From contig JBHGNT010000009.1 in the NCBI GenBank assembly GCA_043228905.1, forward strand, positions 9,424,001 to 9,488,000: a stretch of 64,000 bases of DNA. The letters are read 5' to 3'. The notes beneath the pieces are model-generated. The model did not search any database and was not told the origin of the DNA. It saw nothing but the letters and a program-made list of their open reading frames with translations. The position numbers were made by a program, and so were the translations under genes. This stretch comes from Azolla caroliniana. Lineage: Eukaryota > Polypodiophyta. Shown here piece after piece: positions 20,964-31,928 of the stretch (positions are counted from its first letter, which is position 1; each line of letters begins with the position of its first letter).

Positions 20964-22433
20964 ATGGATAGAGGCATGGCGAGCTCGCTTCCAACAGAGA
21001 AGCTCGACAGAACCAACTACGCGTCTTGGTCCTACAAGATGCACCAGTACCTGCTCGGGCACGGCTACTGGAATTATGTCGAAGGAGCTAATGACGCGGC
21101 ACCCGAATCGACACACAGAGACTTCCCGTCGTGGGAGCAATCAGCGAGCAGGGTACTATACTGCTTCGCGTCGTGTGTGGGTGAACAACTATTGAGCTAT
21201 GTTCGGGATGCAAAGACGCCGAAGGGTGCGTGGGAAAATCTGAAGAAGATTTTCGCCGCGAGCACCACAGCTAGGAAGCTTCAGCTCCGACAGTAGTTGA
21301 GCAACCTACGACAACGCGACTTGTCGGTGGCGGACTATACCTCGAAGATCAAGGATATCTGCGACTCCCTCGCCTCCATAGAGGTGAACATCGAGGAGAG
21401 CGAGATGGTCCAGATCTATCTTGGAGGTTTGGCGTCGAAGTTCGGAGCGTTCCGAACGGCTGTGTGCACCCAGGAGAATACGTCGTCCTTTTTCGACTTA
21501 CAGTCGATGCTCCTGGTAGAGGAGAACCACGCGGGTGCGTCTACAAGCGCGCACACCGACAACAGAATGTTGTACACGGAGGGAGATAGGCCCCGTGGAC
21601 GTGGAGGACGAGGCAAGTCGGCACGCAATGGAAGCGGCCAACGAGATCAAGGAAGAAGGCACCGAAGTGATGCCGACAGCAACTCCGAACCCTCCAGAAA
21701 CAGGGGGAGTCGAAGCGATGAGAACCGGCAAGGGAAGGCCATCGCGGAGTGCTGGTACTGTGCCAAGAAAGGCCACAGGGAAAGCGAGTGCTGGAAGAAG
21801 TGCACCGATTCGGAGAGAACTGGTTCCGGGAACGGCTCCAGACATACCAACAAAGGAAATCGGCAGCGATTGCACTACGCCAAAGACTCTGGGAGAGCCG
21901 GAGAAGGTTCTGTCTTCGTGATGAAACACGAAGCAAACTCAATGAAACAGAGCACCCCGAGATCGGACGAGGTGTGGTACGTAGACTCCGGCGCGTTAAA
22001 CCACATGACGAGCCATAAGGAGTGGTTCTCGTACCTTGAAAAACCGATACAACCGGGAGTAGTCACAACAGGAGACGACACTCCGCATCTAATCGCGAAT
22101 GTCAGAGAAGTTCCCCTTAGCCATGTCGAGCAGAAAGGGAAACTCAAGAACGTGTTGCACGTTCCGACAATCACGAAGAACTTGGTCTCGGTCGGACAGA
22201 TCGTCGACCAAGGGATGGAGGTTCGGTTTACACACCTCAAGTGCTTCATTGAGGAAGAAGGCCGAGTGATTGCGCAAGGGCGCAGAGACGGGAGGATGTT
22301 CATCCTCGATTCCACTGACGGTGGCACCGCAATGTTTGCGAAGGGACAAAAAGCGGAGTCAGACATCGACTTGTGGCACAAGCGGATAGGCCACGTCAAC
22401 TACCAGCGGCTTCAAGATCTGCAATCGAAATAG
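20964..22433 (+). pseudogene. copia C gag and protease
   Basis: ATG at 20964 ('MDRGMASSLPTEKLDRTNYA'). The gag body is the UBN2 type. A nonsense TAG lies at 21294 with the frame unchanged after it. The CCHC zinc knuckle 'CWYCAKKGHRESEC' is near 21750. Protease follows with 'WYVDSGALNHMTSHKEWF' (D-S-G, about 21975), then the pre-integrase segment 'NLVSVGQIVDQGMEVRF' and 'DLWHKRIGHVNYQRLQDL', ending at a TAG at 22431. Gag builds the particle, the knuckle binds RNA and the protease cuts the polyprotein. Both stops look like point changes. Copia B is a close relative. Confidence 0.88.
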
Positions 22434-24844
22434 GTAGTGTTCGGATTGCCCAAGTTTAGTGTCTGAAAGGCACAAATTTGTGAAGCCTGCCAGCTCGGGA
22501 AGCAACACCGATTTCCTTTCCCCAACGAGCGAAACCGGAGCCGGAACAAGCTCGACCTTATACACTCGGATGTGTGGGGGCCGGCACAAAACGTTAGCCT
22601 TGGCGGGAGCCGATATTTCGTCTCCTTCATCGATGACCACACGCGGCACACGTGGATCTACCTCATTGAGAGGAAGAGCGAAGTCTTCGACTATTTCCGG
22701 GACCTCAAAGGGTTCGTGGAAACGGAAACGGGACGAAAGATCAAGTGCCTGCGGTCGGATGGCAGGAAAGAGTACTTTTCCAGTCAATTCAACGGTTATC
22801 TACAACAAATGGGAATTCAGCGCGAATTCAGTTGTAGATACACGCCGGAGCAGAACGGCGTGGCCGAGAGGAAGAATCGGTCGATCGTGGAAGCGGCACG
22901 GGCAATGCTGGAGGAGAAGAGCTTGCCCAAGTTCTACTAGGCCGAGGCGGTAAGGACCGCGGTATACATCCAGAACCGGATCGGAGACAAAGTGTCGGCG
23001 CACGAGCTATATTTCGGAACGAAGCCGAACTTGCGACACTTGAGGGTGTTCGGTAGCATTGCGTATGTGCATGTACCGAAGGAGAAAAGGAGGAAGCTGG
23101 ACGCAAAGGCCGAGAAGTGCATCTTGGTCAGTTACTCGGACAAGCAGAAGGGTTATAAGTGCTATAACCCTCGCACCAAACAAGCGCGTGTCAGCCGCGA
23201 CGTTGTGTTTGACGAGTCCGCGTCCTGGTACCTGCCCTCGCCTCGGAACCCCGACTCCAATACGAGTTCTGACGATAAGGTCAGCGAGGCCGAGATGCCT
23301 CCGAATGAGCCCAAAATCGAGACCCACGAAGAGAGTCTGATTTCACTCCGGTTAAGTGGACCGATTGGACGACTGAGTCGGTACGACCAGTCCGATGAAG
23401 AGTCGGCAAGTAGTGGAGACTCGGCCGTGCTTTCCCCGCGCAGGAAGCCGAGGAGACGGCTTACACGCAAAGAGAAAGGGAAGAAGAAGGTGTCGGATTC
23501 CGGCACGGAAAGGAACGAGTCAGACCGACGCGAGTCCAACTCCGAGGGAACCGGTGACGGGTCTTTAAAGGTGAAGACTGCGTCGACTGAGAAGGCCTCG
23601 ACATCGGCTAATGTGAGATTACACCGATCTACCCGCCAGAAGAACCCAGTTGTGCAGTTCGGATACAACGAGTACATGGCGCATCATTATGTGTACATGA
23701 CCCGTGTAGCGGAAGTGCGTGAGCCTGAGAGCTACGCAGAAGCGGCGAAGGATGCGAATTGGCGCGCCGCGATGGAGGAAGAGAAGCACGCATTGGCGGA
23801 GAACGAGACCTGGGACCTAGTTGACGCATCGAAGGGTGTGAAGCCGATCGGGTGTAGATGGGTGTACAAAATCAAGTACAACATCGATGGCTCGGTCAAC
23901 CGGTACAAGGCTCGGCTAGTGGCAAAGGGCTACGCGCAAAAACACGGCATCGACTACGATGAGACGTTTGCGCCGGTCGCGAAAATGACGATCATCCGTG
24001 TTTTGCTCGCAGTAGCCGCGGCCAAGGGGTTGCACTTACATCAGATGGCTGTAAAGAATGCATTCCTGCAAGGTGACCTTGAGGAACAGGTGTACATGGT
24101 ACAGCCCCCTGGATTTCACTCCGGAACGAACTCCTCGACAGTCTGCCGATTGAAGAAGTCCCTTTACGGACTGAAGCAAGCCCCGCGTGCCTGGAACGCG
24201 AAGATCACGCAACAACTGCGTCGGTTGGGCTTCGTCACGTCAAAATCGGACTCTTCCCTGTTCATCCGGAAAGGTCGACTCGGACCGGTTAGTATTTTAC
24301 TATATGTTGATGACTTGGTCATCACCGACGCCGACCTAGGTGAAATCGACTGCGTGAAGCTCCAGCTTGCGGCATCGTTCGACGTGAAGGATCTGGGGGA
24401 CCTTCATTACTTCCTCGGGATCGAAGTGATCCATACCCCCGAAGGCATATTGATCAGCCAACGTCATTACGTGCTGAGTATGCTCTTCAAACTCAGGATG
24501 GCCGACTGTAAGTCCATCTCGACTCCTCTGGACAGAACCGTGAAGCTTCGTCCCGATACAGGAAAGGTATGCGACCCGACGAGGTTCCGACAAATTGTCG
24601 AAAGCCTCATATACTTGACCATCACCCGACCCGACCTCAGTTATCCGGTCGGGGTGATCAGTCAGTTCATGGCGCGACCTACCGAGGAGCACCTTCAGTG
24701 TGCGCAACGCGTACTTCGGTACATAAGTGGCACTAAGGACCGAGGACTGCTATATCGGATCGGTGCAGCCGTGCAGCTAGTCGGCTACACCGATGCTGAT
24801 TGGGCTGGCAACGCCGCCGATCGCCGATCCACCTCTGGATACGC
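22434..24844 (+). pseudogene. copia C integrase and reverse transcriptase, cut by D1
   Basis: After a zinc-end remnant ('EACQLGKQHRF') comes the integrase core: Asp in 'LIHSDVWGPAQNVSLGGSRY', 'LRSDGRKEYFSSQF', and Glu in 'PEQNGVAERKNRSIVEAAR'. A TAG at 22938 replaces a codon before 'AEAVRTAVYIQNRIG'. From 22992 one long clean frame holds the integrase tail and copia RT: 'WVYKIKYNIDGSVNRYKARL', 'FAPVAKMTIIRVLLAVAAAK', and the active site 'LLYVDDLVI' (near 24300) intact. It then reaches the RNase H start 'YTDADWAGNAADRRSTSGYA', where D1 is inserted. The remaining RNase H resumes at 31929. Confidence 0.9.
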
Positions 24845-25253
24845 TGTCGAGATAATTACGCAAGTGCGTATGAAAATGAGGCGGGACCGCGGGGGTCACG
24901 AACCAAAGAGCAAGCAAGGGAGGAGAAAGAGAGAGAACCTGCTACGCAGGACCGGGGATACGCAGGGACACGGCCCTTCAGCACGGAGAACGTGAACAGA
25001 CACTGACACAGACAGATGCGAATGACTAAATAAGTGTATTAACAAAAATGGCTAACACGACTACAACCCTCGATGGGGCACAGGTTGTTTACAACCGAAC
25101 AGGCCGGCGAACAGATGCCGATGCCTGTTCGCTTCGAAACACAAACGGGGTGGCAGGTCGGAGGTGCTGCCGGAAGCACTCGGGCGTTCCTCGAAACAGC
25201 GCGAGCCTCCTCAGAACCCTGCACAGAAGCTATGGAGCTTGAGAAGGAAGGAA

Positions 25254-25295
<42 letters not shown>

Positions 25296-25525
25296 GTCCA
25301 GAAACGGTCCGGCAGCACTTCGTCCTCTCCGCGCGAGATCCCCCCGCACTTCTATTCTTCCTCTTCCCTTTTATAGCCCGTCAAGAGGCCGTTTGGCATT
25401 AACTGCATACCCCCGAATCTACCCACCTAGGATCCTCGTATGTACTTCTTGGCGCGCGTGTGTGCAGAGCCGTTTCCCACGCCTTGTTCCTCCGATTCCT
25501 CTTGTGGGCGGTTTTCTTCACGACA
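24845..25525 (-). repeat. 3' LTR of gypsy D1
   Basis: 681 bp, identical by eye to 31248-31928, including the (GA)n run at 25258-25290. In transcription direction it starts TGTCGTGAAG, the same ten bases that open D2 and the solo LTR at 1268. A tataaaagggaag TATA box is at about 25365-25377 (minus). Confidence 0.93.
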
Positions 25526-25597
25526 TCCGCCCCCACCTAACCGCGCATCCACCGGTATGCGCCAAATTAAGTTGGCACGGAGAAAACCGGCCCGCCT

Positions 25598-28500
25598 TTA
25601 CTCTTCGCCTGCCGGCCCTTTCTCGGCCTCGGATCGGTCGTCGCTGCTGTCCAGGAGAATCGGGTCGGGTTCGTCGTCGTGCCGCTTCTTGAAAGCTTTG
25701 ATCCTCTTCCCGGCCACGGGTATCGCTATTCTCGTACCGTCGAGTTCCGCCAGATGATACGTCCCGTTGTCGTTGGCGCTCTGTACCGTGTACGGCCCGA
25801 ACCATCTCTGTGCGAACTTCCGCGTTGCTCGGTGCTGGTTGTCGAGGCTGCTGTCGTAGACGAGCACCCAGTCACCTTCGTCGATTTTCTTCGGTCGTAG
25901 CCGGTGCGTTCGGTCGAACCGGGCTTTGTTCTTTGTCCTCGCCACCCGGAGCTTCTCCGTAGCCAGTGCCACGTCCTCCGGTCTCCGCTCGAGCTGTCGT
26001 ATGCGCGCGGCCAACAACTCCTCCCGGCTCATCTCGTCCCTCCAGTCGACCGTTGCCCACGAGGAGATCGTCCGTTCAATCGGCATGATCGGCTTCTGGC
26101 CGAACATGAGCTCTGTCGGCATGTACCCGGTTACCGAACTGTGCGTGGTCTGGTCCGCCCACAAAGCATAAGGTAGGAGCCGCGGCCAGTCACCGATTCG
26201 GCCTCCGCATGCCCGAACCAACGCTTTGACGATCGGTCCGTGTCCGCGCTCCACCTTCCCATTCGCCTCCGGATTGTACGCAGTGGTGAGCGAGAGCTTG
26301 ACCCCCAGCCGGTCGAATAGCTCCGCGGCTTCTTCGGCGTCCAACTCCCCTCGGTCAGCCACGATCTTCCCGACGCACCCGTACCGGCATATCACGTCCT
26401 CGATTAGGAACCGACACACGGCCGCGGTCGTCTTGTTCTGAAGGGCTCGGCCTTCCACCTGGTTCGTCAGGTCTTCCCGTGCTAGGACCAGATACCGCAT
26501 CTGTCCTACCCCCATCGGCATCGTCACCAGATCTACCATCCATTTGAAGTGGATAGTCGGAGGGTACGTAGGGCGAAGCCCGTCCCGGTGTCGGACTATC
26601 GAGTGCATCTGACAACTCTCGCAAGTTGACACGAACCGATGCACGTCCCGGTACAATCCCGGCCACCAGTACTTCCCCTTCAGCTTCTCAAAAGTCGCCC
26701 ACGTTCCACGGTGCCCAGCCCAAGGGCTGTCGTGGTGGGCCGCCAGTAGCTCCTCCTGTTCTTCCTTCATCGCCACCACCCGGAGCGGGACGCCGTTCCT
26801 CTTCTTCGGGTGCTTCCACAAATTCCCATCTCGGAGAAAGAATCGATATGCTTTCTTCCGGATCCGGTTGGCCTCGTCCTTCGTCCATGACGCATCGGGC
26901 ATCATTGTCTTCAAAAACCCGCCGATCTGCAGCCACTCCCCGTCGTACTTGCTCGCGTCGAACTCGTTAAGCGCCGGAGTGCTCATCCCGTCGGTCGTTA
27001 TGTATGCCGCCTCGAAGAAATCCACGCCGACTTCTTCGTCTTCCGAAACCATGCCGCCCTCGTCGTCGAACCTCGCCCTCGAAAGCATGTCGGCCATGGC
27101 GTTGTCTTTCCCGGAAATGTGTCGTATTTCCGGGTCCAGGGACTTGATGTACGCTATCCACCTGAGCATCGCCAGGTCCGGGGTCGCGCATCCGGAAACC
27201 ATACCGAGAATCGGCAGGCAATCCGTCTCGATGATCACTTCTGTCCCTATCAGGTAATCTTTGTCGGCCTTAACCGCCGAAACAATACCCCAGAGTTCGC
27301 GTTTAACCTGGGCGTATCCTCGCTGTCGTTCACTGAGGACTTTCGCGCCGAATCGGATCGGAAACCGATTGCCGTCCTCGTCTTCCTGGTTCACGACCCA
27401 TCCGATCCCGGTCGGACTGGTATCCACCGTTATGAATACCGGGGTGCCCCTCCCGTATACCGCCTTCCGGAGTGCCGGTGCCGCTGCAAGGGCCTCTTTC
27501 AGCTTCCGGACCGATTCCGCGTGCTCGTCCAGCCATTCGAACCTTCGCCCCTTTTTCAGCAACCCGTACAGTGGCTCCGCGACGTGCGCGTAATGCGGGA
27601 TCCATATGTGGTAGAACGCGCATGCCCCCAGAAATCTCCGTACTTCCGTGACCGAGCTGCAGTCGGGCTTCATCGCGGAGATGGCTTCTACCTTTGCCGG
27701 AGACGGTTTCCGGCCATATGGTCCGCACAGGTGTCCGACCACCATGATTTCTGACTGCCCGAAGGCCGACTTCTCCCCGGAGAAGGTGAGTCTCGCATCC
27801 TCTAGCCTTTGCAGCACCTTCTCGCAGTCGTCGATGTGCGTCGCCACGAATCGCCGGCATCCGTCCGGCCCGATCGTCTCGTCCCTTTCTTCCACCGGGC
27901 ATCCCTTGATCGGAATGTCGTCCAGAAACGGCATGGTGATGTCCGGGATACAGTCCCTCAGAACCTTGTTCATCGCATTCACCATGTGGGCCACCGAGTT
28001 GGTCCCTCCTTGCGGCAGTGTACACATCCGAACTAGGCCGAGGGGAGTTCGCATCGTCGTAATGTCTCTGCTCTCCACGGCTAGCTGGAACTGGTCGTAC
28101 CCCGAGTATAGATCCCCGACCGAGTAAATTGACCTTCCGGCGAAGGCCTCCGCGAACTCGTCTATGGTCGGTCCGATCCCTGCGTTCCGAATGGTCACTC
28201 GATTGACCGGCTGCAGGTCCTGGATGAAGCGCAACGAACCGTTTTTCTTCGGTACGGTAAACCATCGATTCGAATATGGGGCGCTCGACGGCTCGAGAAT
28301 TCCCATATCAACTTTCTGCCTCAGCAGCTCCATCAACTTCGGGATGTGAGCTCTCGGAACCGGGATTGGCTTGAGATTCCATGGTACATGCGGTACCGTG
28401 AATATCACCATTGGCTCCACGATCGTCGGGTCAACGCACCCGATTTCCTCCGGCGAGAATGCGAAGGCTTTCCCGTGCCTTCCGAGCATTCTCCGAAACC

Positions 28501-28861
28501 GGTCTTCCTCCGCCGGCAGTAGGAACCCGCCCCCACCTATTTTGAGCTCTCGGAGCGTCTCGTCGGTGAAGGTGTGCCCTATGCAGGCCGGATCTCGTAG
28601 ACTAGGGTCCGATGCAACCCCTTTGATTCTCGACGCGCTGTCCTCCGGTAAGGGTGCCGCGACTGGCCTTACCTTCCGGTCTACAGTCTTGTACTTGGTG
28701 CTTACGCGGGCCGTCCGAACTGACTCGAGTCCTCGACCGAAGTCCATGATGACTCCGTACATCTCCTCGGAACACACCGGTATCGTCCGGTCTTCGTTAA
28801 GGCCTTCTTCGACCACCTTTCCCAGCGTCCCCAAGGTGTCGTCGAATGAGACCGCCTCCAC
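25598..28861 (-). CDS. pol: gypsy D1 pol: RT, RNase H, integrase
   Basis: At least 1087 uninterrupted codons. The frame stays open upstream to about 28990, so the true beginning is earlier and likely reached by -1 frameshifting from gag-protease. Order: RT with 'YSNRWFTVPKKNGSLRFIQD', 'MRTPLGLVRMCTLPQGGTNS' and active site 'MPFLDDIPIKG' (FLDD instead of the common YxDD). RNase H has 'VFITVDTSPTGIGWVV' and 'IETDCLPI'. Integrase has zinc end 'HHDSPWAGHRGTW' … 'CESCQMHS', Asp in 'WMVDLVTMPM', Asp in 'VADRGELDAEE' and Glu in 'NGKVERGHGP'. The tail has 'RWFGPYTVQSAND' (GPY/F). No chromodomain follows. It copies element RNA and inserts the cDNA. The wording resembles fungal gypsy Pol more than the usual plant lineages (inference). 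Confidence 0.9.
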   Translation of the reverse strand: MEAVSFDDTLGTLGKVVEEGLNEDRTIPVCSEEMYGVIMDFGRGLESVRTARVSTKYKTVDRKVRPVAAPLPEDSASRIKGVASDPSLRDPACIGHTFTDETLRELKIGGGGFLLPAEEDRFRRMLGRHGKAFAFSPEEIGCVDPTIVEPMVIFTVPHVPWNLKPIPVPRAHIPKLMELLRQKVDMGILEPSSAPYSNRWFTVPKKNGSLRFIQDLQPVNRVTIRNAGIGPTIDEFAEAFAGRSIYSVGDLYSGYDQFQLAVESRDITTMRTPLGLVRMCTLPQGGTNSVAHMVNAMNKVLRDCIPDITMPFLDDIPIKGCPVEERDETIGPDGCRRFVATHIDDCEKVLQRLEDARLTFSGEKSAFGQSEIMVVGHLCGPYGRKPSPAKVEAISAMKPDCSSVTEVRRFLGACAFYHIWIPHYAHVAEPLYGLLKKGRRFEWLDEHAESVRKLKEALAAAPALRKAVYGRGTPVFITVDTSPTGIGWVVNQEDEDGNRFPIRFGAKVLSERQRGYAQVKRELWGIVSAVKADKDYLIGTEVIIETDCLPILGMVSGCATPDLAMLRWIAYIKSLDPEIRHISGKDNAMADMLSRARFDDEGGMVSEDEEVGVDFFEAAYITTDGMSTPALNEFDASKYDGEWLQIGGFLKTMMPDASWTKDEANRIRKKAYRFFLRDGNLWKHPKKRNGVPLRVVAMKEEQEELLAAHHDSPWAGHRGTWATFEKLKGKYWWPGLYRDVHRFVSTCESCQMHSIVRHRDGLRPTYPPTIHFKWMVDLVTMPMGVGQMRYLVLAREDLTNQVEGRALQNKTTAAVCRFLIEDVICRYGCVGKIVADRGELDAEEAAELFDRLGVKLSLTTAYNPEANGKVERGHGPIVKALVRACGGRIGDWPRLLPYALWADQTTHSSVTGYMPTELMFGQKPIMPIERTISSWATVDWRDEMSREELLAARIRQLERRPEDVALATEKLRVARTKNKARFDRTHRLRPKKIDEGDWVLVYDSSLDNQHRATRKFAQRWFGPYTVQSANDNGTYHLAELDGTRIAIPVAGKRIKAFKKRHDDEPDPILLDSSDDRSEAEKGPAGEE

Positions 28862-29169
28862 GGCTCCGCTGATTTCCTCGTCAGGGCCGAGAACTCCGCA
28901 CGCTCGAAGTCTCCCCTCCGCCTTTGTCTTCTCTCGGCCGCCGATGCCGACTATCGTACACGCTCCGCTGTCGGAGAAGCAAAATACCCTACCTGTCGTA
29001 CACGGTTTTATCGTACAAATGTGGGGTTTTCCCGGAGCATCCGGACTGTCGCGGCCCCACGCCTTGGCAGTCCTCTCTAAAAATCCTCTCGGTTATCGGA
29101 ACCGAGGGAGTCGCGGTTACGCTCGTGGTTCGGCCTGACCTTCAAAAACTGGACCGAATGGCGCCCGTC

Positions 29170-31203
29170 CTAGCTCTTGACCCGCGCATAGGCCGAACCG
29201 TTGTCCAGCACCTTGGTCTCCATTCGCGCCGCCGTGATGTACGGCTCTCCCAGTATGACCGGATGCGAAGACGTCTCCTGCACGAAGAAGTGCTGGTCAA
29301 TCTCGACATCGCCGATCTTGACTCGCACATTCGGACAGGCCCCGTGCAGTTCCTCGGTGGCGCGCGTTGCTGCCCTTATTTTCCACCCGTGCTTGGTGTT
29401 GATCGGCCATTTGCCCTTCTTATAGAAGTCCATGGACATCAAATTGATCTCCGATCCGTGGTCTACTAAAGCTACCACCGGTTCCTGGACATCGCCGATC
29501 TTCACCGGGGTTTCCGTGGTCGCTCGGGCCCAATGTGGTCTCGAATAGTGGCTTTCCGCCCACTCGTCTCCCAGCGCCATGTCGTCTAGGTGCGTCGTCC
29601 GCACTTCCACCGGTCTTTCCGGTTCTGTCTCCGTCGACAGCCTCTTCCGTTTCACCAAGTCCACGATGGAGTCGTGGAACTCCTTCTTGGCGATTCCCAG
29701 CACCTCTCGTAACGACAGCTCCACCTTGCTATCGAGGATCCGTTCCTCCAGGACCTTTCGTAAGTCCGTGGTTCTTTCTATCTCCGTCCCCAGACGGTAC
29801 CCGCCCTTCTGGGGTTTATCTCGCGTACCGGCCCCGCCGGCTTCGTCCCGTCGTGGCCCGGACCGGGTCTCGTATCGTTGTGAGGGCCCGGTCGTCCCGG
29901 GTCTCCCCACCCACTTCTCTTCTACCAGGGCCTCGTAGTTCCTGCAAGCGGCTTCCACGAAGCCCGTCTTTTCCTCGACCGGGTCGCTCCACCCGGTCAT
30001 CTCCCGTACCCGTTTCTCCGCACGGTCCGATTCCTCCCTTTTAAGCCCTGCACCGGCAAGGCCTTCCAGCATCGTCGGCCAGAATCCGGCTTTGCTTTCC
30101 CCCCGGGCCTCGCCGCCCCCGACTCGAATGCCGGCTGACGCCGAGTAGTGGACGGTTTCCGCGTGTCGGGCCGCCGCCTCTTCCATCAACCTTTTCATAC
30201 CACCCTTTCCGTCGTTTCGGCTCAGGGCCCTTCGGGTGTCGCTGGCATGCACCCGTCCTTCCCACAGGTACACCACCCTGTTCCTCAGCGCCTCCGCGAA
30301 GTCGCCGCAGTCCTTCCGAATGTGGCCGACTTCATCGCACCACATGCACCTGTTTCCTGCCGCCGGCCGTCGGTCACGAGCCGGTTCGCCTCCTTCCCTT
30401 CGGGCCTGCGCGATTTGGAGGTCCTTTATCGCCTTCGTTAATTCCTCCAGCGCCGCTCCTCCGGTTGAGCCTGTGACTACGCCGGTCGAAGCCGAACGGG
30501 TGTCCAACCACTCTCCGGTCCCTTCCTTTCGCACCCGTGGCGCTGGTTCGAACTTCCTTGCTGCGACCGAGCCCGACCCGGTCGCACCGTCATCCGCCCA
30601 TTCTCGCCGTTTGTCGAAACGGCCACAGACCTTCCTGACAGCCGCCCAGTCGGTAGTGAGCCCGTCTTCGGTTTCTAGCAGGGCGCCCACGTGACTCCGA
30701 TCCCTCTCGTCAACCGATTTGACGAACAGCAGGACCCGGCTTGTATCCAGGATCATCCTGTCAAGCGCCGAAAGGCGTGCGAAGTTCTCCTCGAACTCCC
30801 GGAGGAGCGCCGACGCGTTTCTTCCCTTTCCCGGGGACTCCACCCATTCCATGAACCTTCGCTTCGAAAGCCGGAGCGCGTCGTCCAGCCCGTATTTCTC
30901 TAGGAGCCGACCTTCGAACTCCTCCCAGGTACGGCTCTCCGTCCGTACCTCGAGCACCTCCGCATGGATGCTCGGCATCGCTACTCGGGGAAATCCGGCC
31001 AGACGCCTTTCTTCCGGAATGTCCCGCATCAGCATCTCTGCACCGTAGGACGCCAAATACTTCGTGGCATCCTTCCCATCGAACCGGCCGATCGTGCCGA
31101 CGACCGCCTCAATAGCTCTGTCGAGGGCACCGGTGCTCTCGCGCGCGTTTACAATCCGATCCACGGCCGAAGCCATGGCCTCTGCGAGATCCGACCCTCT
31201 CAT
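29170..31203 (-). CDS. gag: gypsy D1 gag-protease
   Basis: ATG at 31203 is the first after the LTR ('MRGSDLAEAMASAVDRIVNA'); the frame is also open upstream into the LTR to 31320. 677 codons. The capsid-like part ('FDGKDATKYLASYGAEML', 'EFEGRLLEKYGLDDALR') is followed by a CCHC knuckle 'CMWCDEVGHIRKDC' and a long charged linker. The retropepsin has 'VALVDHGSEINLMSMDFY', where the active site is D-H-G rather than D-S/T-G, and 'PVILGEPYITAARM'. It ends at a TAG at the codon where D2 reads Gln ('RVKSQDG'), trimming about 36 codons that in D2 lead to the overlap with pol. Pol lies in the -1 frame. Confidence 0.85.
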   Translation of the reverse strand: MRGSDLAEAMASAVDRIVNARESTGALDRAIEAVVGTIGRFDGKDATKYLASYGAEMLMRDIPEERRLAGFPRVAMPSIHAEVLEVRTESRTWEEFEGRLLEKYGLDDALRLSKRRFMEWVESPGKGRNASALLREFEENFARLSALDRMILDTSRVLLFVKSVDERDRSHVGALLETEDGLTTDWAAVRKVCGRFDKRREWADDGATGSGSVAARKFEPAPRVRKEGTGEWLDTRSASTGVVTGSTGGAALEELTKAIKDLQIAQARREGGEPARDRRPAAGNRCMWCDEVGHIRKDCGDFAEALRNRVVYLWEGRVHASDTRRALSRNDGKGGMKRLMEEAAARHAETVHYSASAGIRVGGGEARGESKAGFWPTMLEGLAGAGLKREESDRAEKRVREMTGWSDPVEEKTGFVEAACRNYEALVEEKWVGRPGTTGPSQRYETRSGPRRDEAGGAGTRDKPQKGGYRLGTEIERTTDLRKVLEERILDSKVELSLREVLGIAKKEFHDSIVDLVKRKRLSTETEPERPVEVRTTHLDDMALGDEWAESHYSRPHWARATTETPVKIGDVQEPVVALVDHGSEINLMSMDFYKKGKWPINTKHGWKIRAATRATEELHGACPNVRVKIGDVEIDQHFFVQETSSHPVILGEPYITAARMETKVLDNGSAYARVKS

Positions 31204-31229
31204 TTCCTGCTCTTCTGCCGCCTCTTTCA

Positions 31230-31247
31230 CGTCGGGTTCACCAAAGA
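31230..31247 (-). other. primer-binding site of gypsy D1, tRNA-Trp-like
   Basis: On the minus strand the LTR end CGACA is followed by TCTT then TGGTGAACCCGACGTGA. A site for plant tRNA-Trp would read TGGTGACCCCGACGTGA, so one base differs. D2 has the same site at about 38602-38618, same mismatch. Confidence 0.6.
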
Positions 31248-31656
31248 TGTCGAGATAATTACGCAAGTGCGTATGAAAATGAGGCGGGACCGCGGGGGTC
31301 ACGAACCAAAGAGCAAGCAAGGGAGGAGAAAGAGAGAGAACCTGCTACGCAGGACCGGGGATACGCAGGGACACGGCCCTTCAGCACGGAGAACGTGAAC
31401 AGACACTGACACAGACAGATGCGAATGACTAAATAAGTGTATTAACAAAAATGGCTAACACGACTACAACCCTCGATGGGGCACAGGTTGTTTACAACCG
31501 AACAGGCCGGCGAACAGATGCCGATGCCTGTTCGCTTCGAAACACAAACGGGGTGGCAGGTCGGAGGTGCTGCCGGAAGCACTCGGGCGTTCCTCGAAAC
31601 AGCGCGAGCCTCCTCAGAACCCTGCACAGAAGCTATGGAGCTTGAGAAGGAAGGAA

Positions 31657-31698
<42 letters not shown>

Positions 31699-31928
31699 GT
31701 CCAGAAACGGTCCGGCAGCACTTCGTCCTCTCCGCGCGAGATCCCCCCGCACTTCTATTCTTCCTCTTCCCTTTTATAGCCCGTCAAGAGGCCGTTTGGC
31801 ATTAACTGCATACCCCCGAATCTACCCACCTAGGATCCTCGTATGTACTTCTTGGCGCGCGTGTGTGCAGAGCCGTTTCCCACGCCTTGTTCCTCCGATT
31901 CCTCTTGTGGGCGGTTTTCTTCACGACA
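31248..31928 (-). repeat. 5' LTR of gypsy D1
   Basis: Same sequence as 24845-25525. The gag reading frame is open into its final 72 bp (transcription direction). Confidence 0.93.

Larger units (their letters stand above)
24845..31928 (-). mobile_element. Ty3/gypsy element D1, near-intact, 7.1 kb
   Basis: Two 681-bp LTRs (24845-25525, 31248-31928) look identical by eye, ends TGTCGAGA … CACGACA. The flanks carry a perfect 4-bp repeat acgc (24841-24844, 31929-31932), and the RNase H frame of copia C rejoins across it (SGYA/FSLG). In minus orientation the order is LTR, primer site, gag-protease (31203-29170), pol (about 28990-25598), purine tract (AGGTGGGGGCGGA), LTR. Coding DNA is visibly richer in G+C than the host spacer. 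One TAG near the gag-protease end is the only obvious lesion. Confidence 0.93.

Noticed and set aside
25257-25402. Small proteins with Arg-Glu repeats in the D1 LTRs
   Set aside because: Translation of a (GA)n microsatellite.
27119-29138. Long plus-strand ORFs opposite D1 pol (e.g. 27119-27754, 28371-29138)
   Set aside because: Antisense shadows of a G+C-rich coding strand. The minus-strand frame has all RT, RNase H and integrase motifs.
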